64,000 nt of DNA from Pontibacter rufus (GTDB lineage Bacteria; Bacteroidota; Bacteroidia; Cytophagales; Hymenobacteraceae). Where the stretch lies: NCBI RefSeq assembly GCF_015694705.1, contig NZ_JADQDR010000008.1, forward strand, positions 227,905-291,904, in the 5' to 3' direction. Shown in pieces: positions 56,034 through 64,000 of this stretch (positions are counted from its first letter, which is position 1; each line of letters starts with the position of its first letter). The notes beneath the pieces are model-generated. The model did no database searches. It saw only the letters and a list, made by a program, of their open reading frames with translations, and had not been told where the DNA came from. A program made the position numbers and the translations under genes.

Positions 56034-56798
56034 ATGAACACTAAAACTGCTTTTCATTCGTCCGCAAGAGTAAGCGCACCGGTTGTATTATTACTGATTT
56101 TGGGGCTTTTATTAGCTCAGTGTAAGGCTAATTCGTCTGGTGTAGGTGAAAAACGGGCAAGTATAAATACTTTAATAGTTGGAGGCGGTTCTTCTCATGA
56201 TTTCGATCGCTGGTATAAACAAGCTGATGCTGAGACACTAAGAAGAGATGGATTTGCAACAGTAAGGTATACTGATAATACCGATTCTATAGCTTACTAT
56301 TTACCCGACGTGGATGTGCTTTACCTGAGCAATAACCAGCCTATAAATGACCCGAAGGTACGGCAGGCTATTATGGACTTTGTAAATGCCGGAAATGGAT
56401 TGGTTTTGGGGCATGCAGCTTTGTGGTATAACTGGAGCGACTGGCCGGAGTATAACCGCGAGCTGGTGAGCGGCGGATCCCGGGGGCATAATCCGTACGG
56501 CCCTTTTGAGGTTACCGTTACAAACCCAAATCATCCGGTTACACAAGATGTTGCGCAGAAGTTTACGCTCAAAGATGAGCTTTATTATTACAAGCCAGAC
56601 CCGGCTGGTCCGGGTATTGATGTTCTGGCAACCGCTAAGGCTGCTAACTCAGACGAAGTTTTCCCTTCAATATTTACTGTAAAGCATGGCAAGGGCCGGA
56701 TAGTAGGGATCGCCTTAGGCCACGATGCGGAGTCGCATGATTTACCTGCGTATCAGACGCTCCTGCGCAATGCTGTTAAATGGGCAGCCGGGAAGTAG
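56034..56798 (+). CDS. ThuA-domain lipoprotein
   Basis: A 254-residue lipoprotein (lipobox LLLAQC, Cys about 29) that is a single ThuA-like glutamine-amidotransferase-fold domain (about 40-250; LIVGGGSSHDFDRWY, NGLVLGHAALWYNWSDWPEYN, GKGRIVGIALGHD). ThuA proteins are tied to trehalose and other disaccharide utilisation together with Gfo/Idh/MocA-type ThuB; the exact chemistry of ThuA is unsettled. This is the second ThuA domain in the locus and is directly followed by a Gfo/Idh/MocA gene. Confidence 0.87.
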   Translation: MNTKTAFHSSARVSAPVVLLLILGLLLAQCKANSSGVGEKRASINTLIVGGGSSHDFDRWYKQADAETLRRDGFATVRYTDNTDSIAYYLPDVDVLYLSNNQPINDPKVRQAIMDFVNAGNGLVLGHAALWYNWSDWPEYNRELVSGGSRGHNPYGPFEVTVTNPNHPVTQDVAQKFTLKDELYYYKPDPAGPGIDVLATAKAANSDEVFPSIFTVKHGKGRIVGIALGHDAESHDLPAYQTLLRNAVKWAAGK

Positions 56799-56909
56799 TG
56801 CCATAGATTGTTTCGTTGGTAATACCACATACCCTGATAAGAGCAAAGCAGGTTCTTTAAGTATGTTATTTTCATGTTTCATAACAATAGTTAAACAACA
56901 TATAAAACT

Positions 56910-58058
56910 ATGAGTCAGAAAAAAATTACAGTAGTTATTGTAGGTATGGGCTTTGGGAAAGAGTTTATTCCCATTTATCAAAGTCACCCCAATATCAAAG
57001 CGGTGGGTATATGCACCCGCAACAAAAATACATTAGAGGAACTCAGAAATAAGTTTAACCTGGATGAAGACTTGTGTTTTACAAACTTCGAGGATGTTCC
57101 GAAAAGAGACGACGTTGATGCGATACACATCGTAACTCCCGTGCCCGAACATGCTAAAATGACGCTGGCCTCACTAAATGCCAACAAGCACACCGCCTGC
57201 ACCATACCTATGGCTATGACGGTTGAAGACTGTAAAGCCATTGTGGAGGCAAAGAGAAAGGCGAATAAAGTATACATGATGATGGAAACAGCCTTGTACA
57301 CCAGGGAGTTTCTATATGGCTTGGAGCTGGCCGAAAGCGGAAAGCTCGGGCGTATTCAGTTTGTAAGAGGCTCGCATATACAGGATATGAGTATGGAGGG
57401 CTGGGCAGAGTATTGGAAAGGCTTTCCGCCGATGCTGAATGGCACCCATGCCATCTCCCCGCTGCTACGCATAAATAATACAAAAGCCGAATCGGTTGTA
57501 TGCCATGGCTCGGGCCGCCTGAGTGAAGATTTGGCAAAAAGGTATGGATCTCCTTTCGCAGTAGAAACGGCTACCTTTACTTTAAAAAATTCTGATGTGA
57601 TTGCTGAAGCGACCAGATCCTTATTTGATGTTGTAAGGCAGTATAGGGAAAGCTATGACGTATATGGCACTAAAATGTCGTTTGAGTGGGAGCAGTTGCA
57701 GGACGAGAGCCATGTACTATTTGAGGGTGGTGAAAGCGCCAGGCGAATAGATGTGCCTGACACTGACCCGCTTTTAATTGAAGAAATCGCGCATTTTACA
57801 AAAAGAGAAAAAATCGATGATCCGAATCACGTCTCGTTCCTGCAGGGCGCGGGGCATGGTGGCTCGCATCCGCACCTGGTACAGGAGTTTGTTGCCGCAA
57901 TTATGGAAGGCAGAAATTCTGCGGTGGATGCCGATGTAGCGGCTAACTATACCTGTGCAGGTATATGCGCACACGAATCTGCCATGAATAACGGTAAAAG
58001 AATTTTTATTCCGGATTTTGAACTGGAGAATGCTACATCAGGGAAAGTATATTCCTGA
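56910..58058 (+). CDS. Gfo/Idh/MocA-family oxidoreductase
   Basis: A 382-residue cytoplasmic NAD(P)-dependent sugar oxidoreductase. The Rossmann motif is VVIVGMGFGKEFIP (about 6-20), and the C-terminal alpha/beta domain spans about 130-360. The usual catalytic EKP motif is replaced by Thr98-Ile99-Pro100 in HTACTIPMAMT, so the canonical Lys is missing. A subgroup with a similar change exists to my knowledge, but its chemistry is unclear to me. It sits between a ThuA gene and a TIM-barrel epimerase gene and ends at a strong terminator. Oxidation or reduction of a sugar at C3 is inferred from context. Confidence 0.88.
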   Translation: MSQKKITVVIVGMGFGKEFIPIYQSHPNIKAVGICTRNKNTLEELRNKFNLDEDLCFTNFEDVPKRDDVDAIHIVTPVPEHAKMTLASLNANKHTACTIPMAMTVEDCKAIVEAKRKANKVYMMMETALYTREFLYGLELAESGKLGRIQFVRGSHIQDMSMEGWAEYWKGFPPMLNGTHAISPLLRINNTKAESVVCHGSGRLSEDLAKRYGSPFAVETATFTLKNSDVIAEATRSLFDVVRQYRESYDVYGTKMSFEWEQLQDESHVLFEGGESARRIDVPDTDPLLIEEIAHFTKREKIDDPNHVSFLQGAGHGGSHPHLVQEFVAAIMEGRNSAVDADVAANYTCAGICAHESAMNNGKRIFIPDFELENATSGKVYS

Positions 58059-58069
58059 GTTTTAAAGCG

Positions 58070-58104
58070 GAGGGTATAAGCTTTCGAGCTTATACCCTCT
58101 TTTA
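58070..58104 (+). terminator. Strong terminator with UUCG loop
   Basis: GAGGGTATAAGCT (58070-58082) pairs perfectly with AGCTTATACCCTC (58087-58099) around a TTCG tetraloop, followed by TTTTATTT. It begins 12 bases past the Gfo/Idh/MocA stop and 25 bases before the epimerase start. Confidence 0.92.
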
Positions 58105-58128
58105 TTTAAAATTTTAAAGACATTTTCT

Positions 58129-58980
58129 ATGCAATTTGGAGCAAGCACTTTCATCTGGGTATCCCCTTTCAATACAGATTCCTTTAACCTGGTTCATAAA
58201 GTCAAGGAAATGGGCTATGACATACTGGAGATAGCAGTTGAAGATAAGGATTTAATAAACTGGGGTAAGTTAAAAGAAGTTGTAAAGGACGCAGATTTAA
58301 AAGTAACCATAAGCGGTGCCTTTGGTCCTGAAAGAGATATTTCCAGTGATGATCCCCGCATCCGGGCACAAGGACTGAAGTATATTACAGATTGCATCAG
58401 GATTGCAGAAGATATGGAAAGCCCTGTGTTTGGCGGTCCTGTTTATTCGGCAGTAGGTAAAACCAGAATTGTATCTGCAGAGCAGAAGAAGCAGGAAAGG
58501 GACTGGTGTGTGGAGAATCTCATTAAAGCTGGAAAGATAGCGGAAGATTGCGGCGTAGTGGTAGGTGTGGAACCTTTAAACAGGTTTGAAACGGATATGG
58601 TGAATACTGCTGATCAGGCAATTTCGCTGGTCAAAGAAGTAGCTAATCCGAACATTAAAATTTTACTGGATACTTTCCATTGCAACATCGAAGAAAAGAA
58701 CATTCCGGATACTATACGCAAAGTAGGTAAAGACTTACTATGCCATATCCAGGGGAACGAGAGTGATCGGGGAACCCCAGGTACGGGGCACCTGGATTGG
58801 ACTGGTATCAATGAAGCGTTAACCGAAATCGGGTATGAAGGAGCTATTGTTATTGAAACGTTCGGAGCGCCCTCGAAAGAACTCGCAAGGGCAGCCTGCA
58901 TCTGGAGGCCATTAGCCAATAGCCCGGATGAACTGGCAATAGATGGTCTTGCCTTTTATAAGAAGCAGTTTGCCCGCTAA
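58129..58980 (+). CDS. Sugar 3-epimerase-like TIM-barrel protein
   Basis: A 283-residue cytoplasmic enzyme of the xylose-isomerase-like/AP endonuclease 2 TIM-barrel family, closest by eye to D-tagatose/D-psicose 3-epimerases. Metal and catalytic residues are visible: Glu in GVEPLNRFE (about 148), Asp in LLDTFHCN (about 182), His in HIQGNESDRGTPGTGH (about 208), and Glu in VIETFG (about 244). These enzymes shift stereochemistry at C3 of ketoses with Mn or Co. With the Gfo/Idh/MocA and ThuA genes it fits processing of a 3-keto or ketose product. The terminator just upstream may separate its expression. Confidence 0.88.
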   Translation: MQFGASTFIWVSPFNTDSFNLVHKVKEMGYDILEIAVEDKDLINWGKLKEVVKDADLKVTISGAFGPERDISSDDPRIRAQGLKYITDCIRIAEDMESPVFGGPVYSAVGKTRIVSAEQKKQERDWCVENLIKAGKIAEDCGVVVGVEPLNRFETDMVNTADQAISLVKEVANPNIKILLDTFHCNIEEKNIPDTIRKVGKDLLCHIQGNESDRGTPGTGHLDWTGINEALTEIGYEGAIVIETFGAPSKELARAACIWRPLANSPDELAIDGLAFYKKQFAR

Positions 58981-59166
58981 AATTTTGCCGCAACAATTTT
59001 TTAATATCAGATCCGGAATACTAGCGCCGGATGAGCACCTCAGGGTAAAGTATGGGAATGGTGGCTTTTTGGCTCTGGAAGCAGTCTGATTGTTATACTT
59101 TAACTAACCGTTCTTTAATAACTCGAAGATCACAAGCTAATTCTGTTCTTCACTTATCAGCAAGTT

Positions 59167-61245
59167 ATGCACCGGAGATTTATAGTTATAATGTTGATGT
59201 TTTTGAGCATGCTTGCCAACGCGCAAGTGCCCGTAAACCTGCATGATTTTGATAAGAGAGGAGAAGTTACTGCTACTGCGAAGGAGAATCATCTAAATGT
59301 TACCTGGCCTGTCAGTGAGGCTGAAAAGGGGAAAATTACTTTTAATCTTGAGAAAGGTAAGCCTCTATTTGAGAGTATACAACTGAGTGAAGCGGGAACC
59401 TACAAAGAAATCGCGAGCAATCTTGATCCGGCTTTTGTGCTTACGGTAGGGAAAAGAGACCTTACCACGCAAAGCGGCTGGAACATTTTCTTTGATAAAA
59501 CTGCCTACTTGCCCTATGAAGCCTACACCGTCAATCTGGAAAAACAACGTGCCGAGGTAGTAAGTTCGGGCACCCGGACCAAAATCATAGTTTCTGACGT
59601 AAAGGCCGGAGACTTTTCCGGAACATTGGAAATAACCTTATATAACGGCAGCCCTTTATTAAACGTAGCGGCAGTCGTTTCCACTCAAAAAGATTCAGTA
59701 GCCATTATCTACGATGCAGGACTGGTAAGTAAAAAGCCTGTCTGGAAAGAAATTTTCTGGTCTGATACTGAAGATTATCTACAATCTTCGGAGGTGGACG
59801 CTGCAGCAGCCAGCCAGGATATAGCTGTAAAATATCGTACAATCATTGGCGAGAGCAGCGATGGGAGTATAGCTGTTTTTCCTCCTCCCCATCAATATTT
59901 TTATCCCCTGGACAATGCTTATAATCTGAAGTTCGTCTGGTACGGCAGTAATTATCGCGGCATGCTTCCTGAATATGGTATTGGGATCAGGCAGGATTTA
60001 ATGGGAGACAGGCGCCATGTGCCCTGGTTTAATGCCCCTCCGGCTACACAGCAACGCTTGAACTTCTTTTGCTTGTTAAGCACCCAAAAAGACGGGAAAG
60101 TTCTGGAAAAGGTAAAGCAGTTTACGCATGGTGATTCTTATAAGCCTCTTCCAGGGTATAATACGATGGCAAGCCACTTTCATACCGAGCATATTGATGA
60201 TGTGCTGACGCATAAACCTATAACCGAAATTCCGGGCCATGTGAAAGCTTTGCGGAATTTAGGCGTCAACATCATGCATTTAGGTGAGTTTCATTTAGCC
60301 GGTAACCCGAGAGACCCGGGCCCCCGAAGGCTGCCAGAGTTAAAGCTCATGTTTGACGAGTGTGCGCGGTTATCAAGTGGTAACTTTCTAATGCTTCCGG
60401 GCGAAGAGCCAAATATTTATTTCGGCGGCCATTGGATGAACCTGTTTCCTAAACCTGTCTATTGGATTATGTCGAGGCAGGAGGGCCAACCTTTTGTACA
60501 GGATGATCCGGAATATGGCAAGATCTACCGCGTAGGAAGTAAAGAAGAAATGCTACAACTGCTGGAACAGGAAAATGGCCTGGCATGGACAGCGCACGCC
60601 CGTACAAAAGGCTCTACCGGCTTTCCCGATCAGTATAAAGAGGAAGCTTTTTTCCAGTCTGACCGCTTCCTGGGTGCGGCCTGGAAAGCAATTCCTGCCG
60701 ATCTGTCGCAACCAAGATTAGGAAAAAGGGCGCTTGACCTAATGGATGACATGGCAAATTGGGGCTATAAGAAATATGTTATTGGCGAAGCCGACTTGTT
60801 TAAGCTTGAGCCTGATTATGAAATTTACGGGCACATGAACATCAATTATCTGCAGCTTGACAAGCTCCCTAAATTTGAAGAAGGCTGGCAGCCGGTACTG
60901 GACGCAATGGAAGACGGACGTTTTTTCGTGTCGACAGGAGAAGTATTGCTTCCTGTTTTTAAAGTAAATGGAAGAGGCCCGGGAGAAAGCATCAAGCTGA
61001 ATAACAATGGCAAAGCTGCTATTGATCTGGAAATTGATTGGACCTTCCCTTTAAATTTTGCAGAGGTTATATCAGGGGACGGAAAACAGGTTTACCGGGA
61101 AAGAATAAACCTGAACAAAACAGAAGCTTTTGGAAAACAAAATTTCAGGTTTACGACTAACCTTAAAGGCAGAAAGTGGGTGAGGTTAGAAGTATGGGAC
61201 GTCGCTTCAAATGGTGCATTCACCCAATTTGTATGGGTTGAATAG
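59167..61245 (+). CDS. Secreted PHP/CehA-like metallohydrolase-domain protein
   Basis: A 692-residue exported protein that I cannot assign to a named family. A signal peptide (1-20, ending LANAQ) is followed by a beta-rich N-terminal half (about 20-320). The C-terminal half (about 330-600) looks like a PHP-type metal-dependent hydrolase: His337, His339 and His342 in HFHTEH, then GEFH, LPGEEPN, TAHARTKG and a conserved-looking GEADLF. CehA/McbA-like esterases and phosphoesterases share such motifs. It lies in the run of secreted carbohydrate-active genes, so a role in removing a substituent from the glycan is plausible but unproven. Confidence 0.65.
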   Translation: MHRRFIVIMLMFLSMLANAQVPVNLHDFDKRGEVTATAKENHLNVTWPVSEAEKGKITFNLEKGKPLFESIQLSEAGTYKEIASNLDPAFVLTVGKRDLTTQSGWNIFFDKTAYLPYEAYTVNLEKQRAEVVSSGTRTKIIVSDVKAGDFSGTLEITLYNGSPLLNVAAVVSTQKDSVAIIYDAGLVSKKPVWKEIFWSDTEDYLQSSEVDAAAASQDIAVKYRTIIGESSDGSIAVFPPPHQYFYPLDNAYNLKFVWYGSNYRGMLPEYGIGIRQDLMGDRRHVPWFNAPPATQQRLNFFCLLSTQKDGKVLEKVKQFTHGDSYKPLPGYNTMASHFHTEHIDDVLTHKPITEIPGHVKALRNLGVNIMHLGEFHLAGNPRDPGPRRLPELKLMFDECARLSSGNFLMLPGEEPNIYFGGHWMNLFPKPVYWIMSRQEGQPFVQDDPEYGKIYRVGSKEEMLQLLEQENGLAWTAHARTKGSTGFPDQYKEEAFFQSDRFLGAAWKAIPADLSQPRLGKRALDLMDDMANWGYKKYVIGEADLFKLEPDYEIYGHMNINYLQLDKLPKFEEGWQPVLDAMEDGRFFVSTGEVLLPVFKVNGRGPGESIKLNNNGKAAIDLEIDWTFPLNFAEVISGDGKQVYRERINLNKTEAFGKQNFRFTTNLKGRKWVRLEVWDVASNGAFTQFVWVE

Positions 61246-61446
61246 CTTTTAAAATAATAAGCTGGCAGGTTATAGAAGGGTAACAATAGTTGCTTAATAG
61301 ATTACCGCCGGTTCCATTATAAAGCAGGGATGTATCTTAATTTAATCACTATTTCGTGAGCTATAATATTGCTCATTAACTACTTACGCTAATATACTTA
61401 AGAGATTAACAATTCGAACCTCAAGGAATAAGCTAAAATTTATACT

Positions 61447-62625
61447 ATGTCTTTATCAAGAATAACCGCCTTACTGTGTATTACTTGCCTGCTGCTGCAA
61501 AACTGTACGAATCCGCAGCGGGAAGAAAGTGCCGCAACGCAAAGTGAAGCAACGGCCGCCGGACGTGCTATCTGGTCGAAGGAAAAGGCTAATGACTGGT
61601 ATGCGCAGCAGGAGTGGCTGGTGGGCAGCAACTTTATTCCAAGCACTGCTATCAACCAACTGGAAATGTGGCAGGCCGCCACCTTTGATACGGTCACCAT
61701 TAACCGGGAACTGGGCTGGGCCGAGGAAATAGGTATGAATACCGCCCGCGTATACCTGCATGATCTGTTGTGGCAGCAGGATTCTACCGGCTTTCTGAAC
61801 CGCATGGATACCTTTCTGACGATTGCCGACCGTCACCACATTAAACCCCTGTTTGTTATTTTTGATTCCTGCTGGGACCCATATCCAAAACTGGGCACGC
61901 AACGTGAGCCTAAACCGCATGTGCACAATTCTGGCTGGGTACAAAGCCCTGGCGCCAATGCTTTAAAAGATTCCACGCAGTACCCCCGCCTGGAGCGCTA
62001 TGTAAAAGGCGTGGTTTCCAGGTTTGCCAATGACGACAGGGTGTTGGGCTGGGATGTGTGGAATGAGCCGGACAATGACACCGGACCCTCCTATAGAGCT
62101 GTGGAACTACCCAATAAAGTAGAATATGTGCTGCCACTCTTAAAAAAGACATTTGTGTGGGCAAGGGCCGCCAATCCGTCGCAGCCGCTTACTTCAGCCG
62201 TCTGGGCAGGAGACTGGTCAACACATGAAGGTATGAAGCCAATTGAAAAGGTGCAGATAGAACAGTCTGATATCGTTTCTTTCCACAACTATGATAATCC
62301 CGAAGAGTTAGAGAAGCGGATCGTCTGGCTTAAAAGATACGACAGGCCCATACTCTGTACAGAATACATGGCACGCCCGAACGGAAGCACTTTCCAGAGT
62401 GCTTTGCCCATAGGCAAGAAGTATAACGTGGGCATGTATAACTGGGGGCTGGTAGATGGCAAAACACAGACAAAGTACGCCTGGGACAGCTGGGAGAAGC
62501 AGTATACACAGGAGCCTGAGCTCTGGTTTCATGATGTCTTCAGAAAAGACGGCACGCCTTACAAGCAGGAAGAAGTGGAGCTTATAAGTGAATTAACAGG
62601 CGTGGCAGAGCCAGTAGAACAGTAA
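61447..62625 (+). CDS. GH5-like glycoside hydrolase lipoprotein
   Basis: A 392-residue lipoprotein (lipobox LLLQNC, Cys about 19) whose body is a TIM-barrel glycosidase of the GH5-type clan A. The acid/base is Glu207 in WDVWNEPDND and the nucleophile Glu306 in CTEYMARP. Similar proteins are often labelled 1,4-beta-xylanase or cellulase, but the substrate is not known. It follows the PHP-like gene by about 200 bases and precedes the sialidase-like gene by 83. Confidence 0.85.
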   Translation: MSLSRITALLCITCLLLQNCTNPQREESAATQSEATAAGRAIWSKEKANDWYAQQEWLVGSNFIPSTAINQLEMWQAATFDTVTINRELGWAEEIGMNTARVYLHDLLWQQDSTGFLNRMDTFLTIADRHHIKPLFVIFDSCWDPYPKLGTQREPKPHVHNSGWVQSPGANALKDSTQYPRLERYVKGVVSRFANDDRVLGWDVWNEPDNDTGPSYRAVELPNKVEYVLPLLKKTFVWARAANPSQPLTSAVWAGDWSTHEGMKPIEKVQIEQSDIVSFHNYDNPEELEKRIVWLKRYDRPILCTEYMARPNGSTFQSALPIGKKYNVGMYNWGLVDGKTQTKYAWDSWEKQYTQEPELWFHDVFRKDGTPYKQEEVELISELTGVAEPVEQ

Positions 62626-62708
62626 GGGACTAGGCTAACATAAAGTATGAGAGCAGTATACTAATCCTGCTAAGTGTCTAACATGTTTCGAGTTATTGAT
62701 TAAGGGTT

Positions 62709-63818
62709 ATGATAAGGCCATTTTTGAAAGTTACTTTTCTGCTGTCCATCGTAGCGCATCTGGCTGTAGCCCAAACCAGCTCAATCGTATGGGGGCAGAA
62801 AGTGTTGGTCAACAATGAGCCTTATTTTGAGGCAGGAGCGCAGGAAGGCAGAAATCACGGCAAGTATGGCTCGGAGTATGGGCGCATGCTAAAGCTGGAC
62901 AACGGCTCCTGGCTGGCTGCCTATACCGTCTCCAGGAACAACGGCTATTTAAATGATCCCAATGGAGGGCTTGAATTAGAAGTTTCTGTAAGCAATGACA
63001 CGGGAAGGCACTGGCAAAAGCTGTCTGTACTCTCTGATGAGGGCAGAGATCTGGACAATGCGCAACTGATTCAGCTTCCGGACAAGTCGATTTTGCTGGC
63101 TTGCCGTTCCGTGCGCTGGCAGGAATCCTACAGGCTGCCCGTTTACCGTAGCACCGACGGCGGCCGTACATGGGCGAAGCTGAGCACAATCGACTCAAAC
63201 GAAGGAAAGCCGGGCGAATTGGGTAAACCGGATAAAGGAGCATACGAACCGCACTTTTATTTTCTGGATGATGGAAGATTGTCCGTTATGTATGCGAATG
63301 AGAAACACGTGACTGACAGTGTTTCCTACAGCCAGATTATTTCCCAGAAAACCTCCCCTGACTACGGCAAAACCTGGGGCAAAGAAGTATGGGTGGCGTA
63401 TGAGCCGGGACATGGAACATCCCGCCCCGGCATGCCTGTGTGGACCAAAATGAAGAACGGGAAATACATCGCTGTCTATGAGATTTGCGGCCCGGAGAAG
63501 TGCAACATCTATTACAAGACCAGTGCCGATGGAATTACATGGCCGGTCGGCTTGGGAATCATCATTCCAGACCAGTTAGGCGGCCCTTATATTCTCTCGG
63601 TGGATGATGGCCGGCTTGTCGTCACATCCAACCAAAGCAACATTTCTATCAGTGATGATTATGGGCAGAGCTGGCATAAAACAGCACCAGCCTGGGATAA
63701 TACACTTTGGTCCGCCTTGTACCAGACCGGCCCGGACGAAATTGGCATCATCAACTCTGTAAGGAGAAGTGAAGGAGGCCATAACATACAGGTCAGGTTT
63801 GGCAAAATAAGTAGATAA
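62709..63818 (+). CDS. BNR-repeat sialidase-like enzyme
   Basis: A 369-residue exported six-bladed propeller of the sialidase/neuraminidase superfamily. A signal peptide (1-21, ending LAVAQ) is followed by Asp-box repeats: SNDTGRHWQKL, STDGGRTWAKL, SPDYGKTWGKE and SDDYGQSWHKT. Such folds include true sialidases and other exo-hydrolases and lyases; the arginine triad of sialidases cannot be confirmed by eye. Context suggests action on the same glycan as its neighbours. Confidence 0.85.
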   Translation: MIRPFLKVTFLLSIVAHLAVAQTSSIVWGQKVLVNNEPYFEAGAQEGRNHGKYGSEYGRMLKLDNGSWLAAYTVSRNNGYLNDPNGGLELEVSVSNDTGRHWQKLSVLSDEGRDLDNAQLIQLPDKSILLACRSVRWQESYRLPVYRSTDGGRTWAKLSTIDSNEGKPGELGKPDKGAYEPHFYFLDDGRLSVMYANEKHVTDSVSYSQIISQKTSPDYGKTWGKEVWVAYEPGHGTSRPGMPVWTKMKNGKYIAVYEICGPEKCNIYYKTSADGITWPVGLGIIIPDQLGGPYILSVDDGRLVVTSNQSNISISDDYGQSWHKTAPAWDNTLWSALYQTGPDEIGIINSVRRSEGGHNIQVRFGKISR

Positions 63819-63896
63819 GTGTTTCAGACAGCTTGTTGGATACGCTATTTGCCTGAATAAACACTTGGTTGTGGTAATAATTAAATATATGAGATT

Positions 63897-64000
63897 ATGA
63901 AAAAAGCATTACTTTTTACAGCCTTTACCCTTTTATACTTCAGTGCGACAGCGCAGAAGGCAGGCAGCTTCAATGGGCTGGAGATGAACCTGGGCAACCT
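63897..64000 (+). CDS. Exported protein, partial; probable GH172 (DUF2961)
   Basis: Only the first 34 codons are in the window. They show a signal peptide (MKKALLFTAFTLLYFSATAQ) and then SFNGLEMNLGNL. From memory, that start is typical of Bacteroidota DUF2961 proteins, now GH172 (enzymes on fructose- or arabinofuranose-containing substrates). The call rests on this short match, so it is tentative. The gene shows that the utilisation locus continues past the right edge. Confidence 0.5.
   Translation, partial: MKKALLFTAFTLLYFSATAQKAGSFNGLEMNLGN

Noticed and set aside
1..64000. tRNA, rRNA, known riboswitch or transposase genes
   Set aside because: I looked through the gaps and recognised none; an automated covariance-model search would be needed to be certain.

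Overview
The window looks like chromosome from a Bacteroidota bacterium of the Cytophagales/Hymenobacteraceae type (Pontibacter-like). Direct signs are a SusC/SusD pair driven by an ECF sigma factor and FecR anti-sigma, four proteins with type IX secretion (T9SS) C-terminal sorting domains, many lipoproteins with Bacteroidota-style lipoboxes, TAnnTTTG promoter-like boxes, and a very frequent AAGTATA/TATACTT word. The genus is inference. I found no rRNA, tRNA, CRISPR array, transposase or phage gene.

Layout. (1) 0.2-8.6 kb, minus strand: three secreted glycoside hydrolases (GH2 beta-galactosidase type, GH5-like, GH13 alpha-amylase with a T9SS tail). REPIN-like inverted repeats sit in both gaps between them. 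(2) 9-14.8 kb: housekeeping and stress genes: manganese catalase, SpxH/DsbA-like protein, ClC channel with CBS domains, single-domain response regulator, S1/P1-type zinc hydrolase, TatA. (3) 15.3-29.5 kb: three very large secreted modular proteins in tandem (1011, 1578 and 1654 aa). They share repeat modules and T9SS tails; the last carries a glucose/sorbosone-dehydrogenase-like propeller. Each has a long AT-rich leader, and the third leader holds a small ORF running into a long hairpin. (4) 29.7-43.4 kb: a mixed backbone: DUF922 protein, DUF4268 protein, coiled-coil membrane protein, MpaB-like oxygenase, Mut7-C protein, malate:quinone oxidoreductase, quinone oxidoreductase-like MDR, type II NADH dehydrogenase, a low-GC acetyltransferase with a lipoprotein gene, and a class A PBP. 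(5) 43.8-64 kb, plus strand: a polysaccharide/glycoside utilisation locus that runs off the right edge.

How the last locus may work (inference). A glycan is bound and imported by SusC/SusD. The STN domain of SusC signals through FecR to the ECF sigma factor. Cell-envelope lipoproteins (a ThuA-dehydrogenase-HEAT-LamG fusion, an azurin-like cupredoxin, a second ThuA protein, a PHP-like hydrolase, a GH5-like enzyme, a BNR sialidase-like enzyme and the start of a probable GH172) act outside the cytoplasm. A Gfo/Idh/MocA protein and a tagatose/psicose-3-epimerase-like enzyme act inside. ThuA plus Gfo/Idh/MocA plus this TIM-barrel family recalls 3-keto-glycoside metabolism. Here it is joined to a possible copper-linked envelope oxidation step, which makes this the best candidate for an undescribed system in the window.
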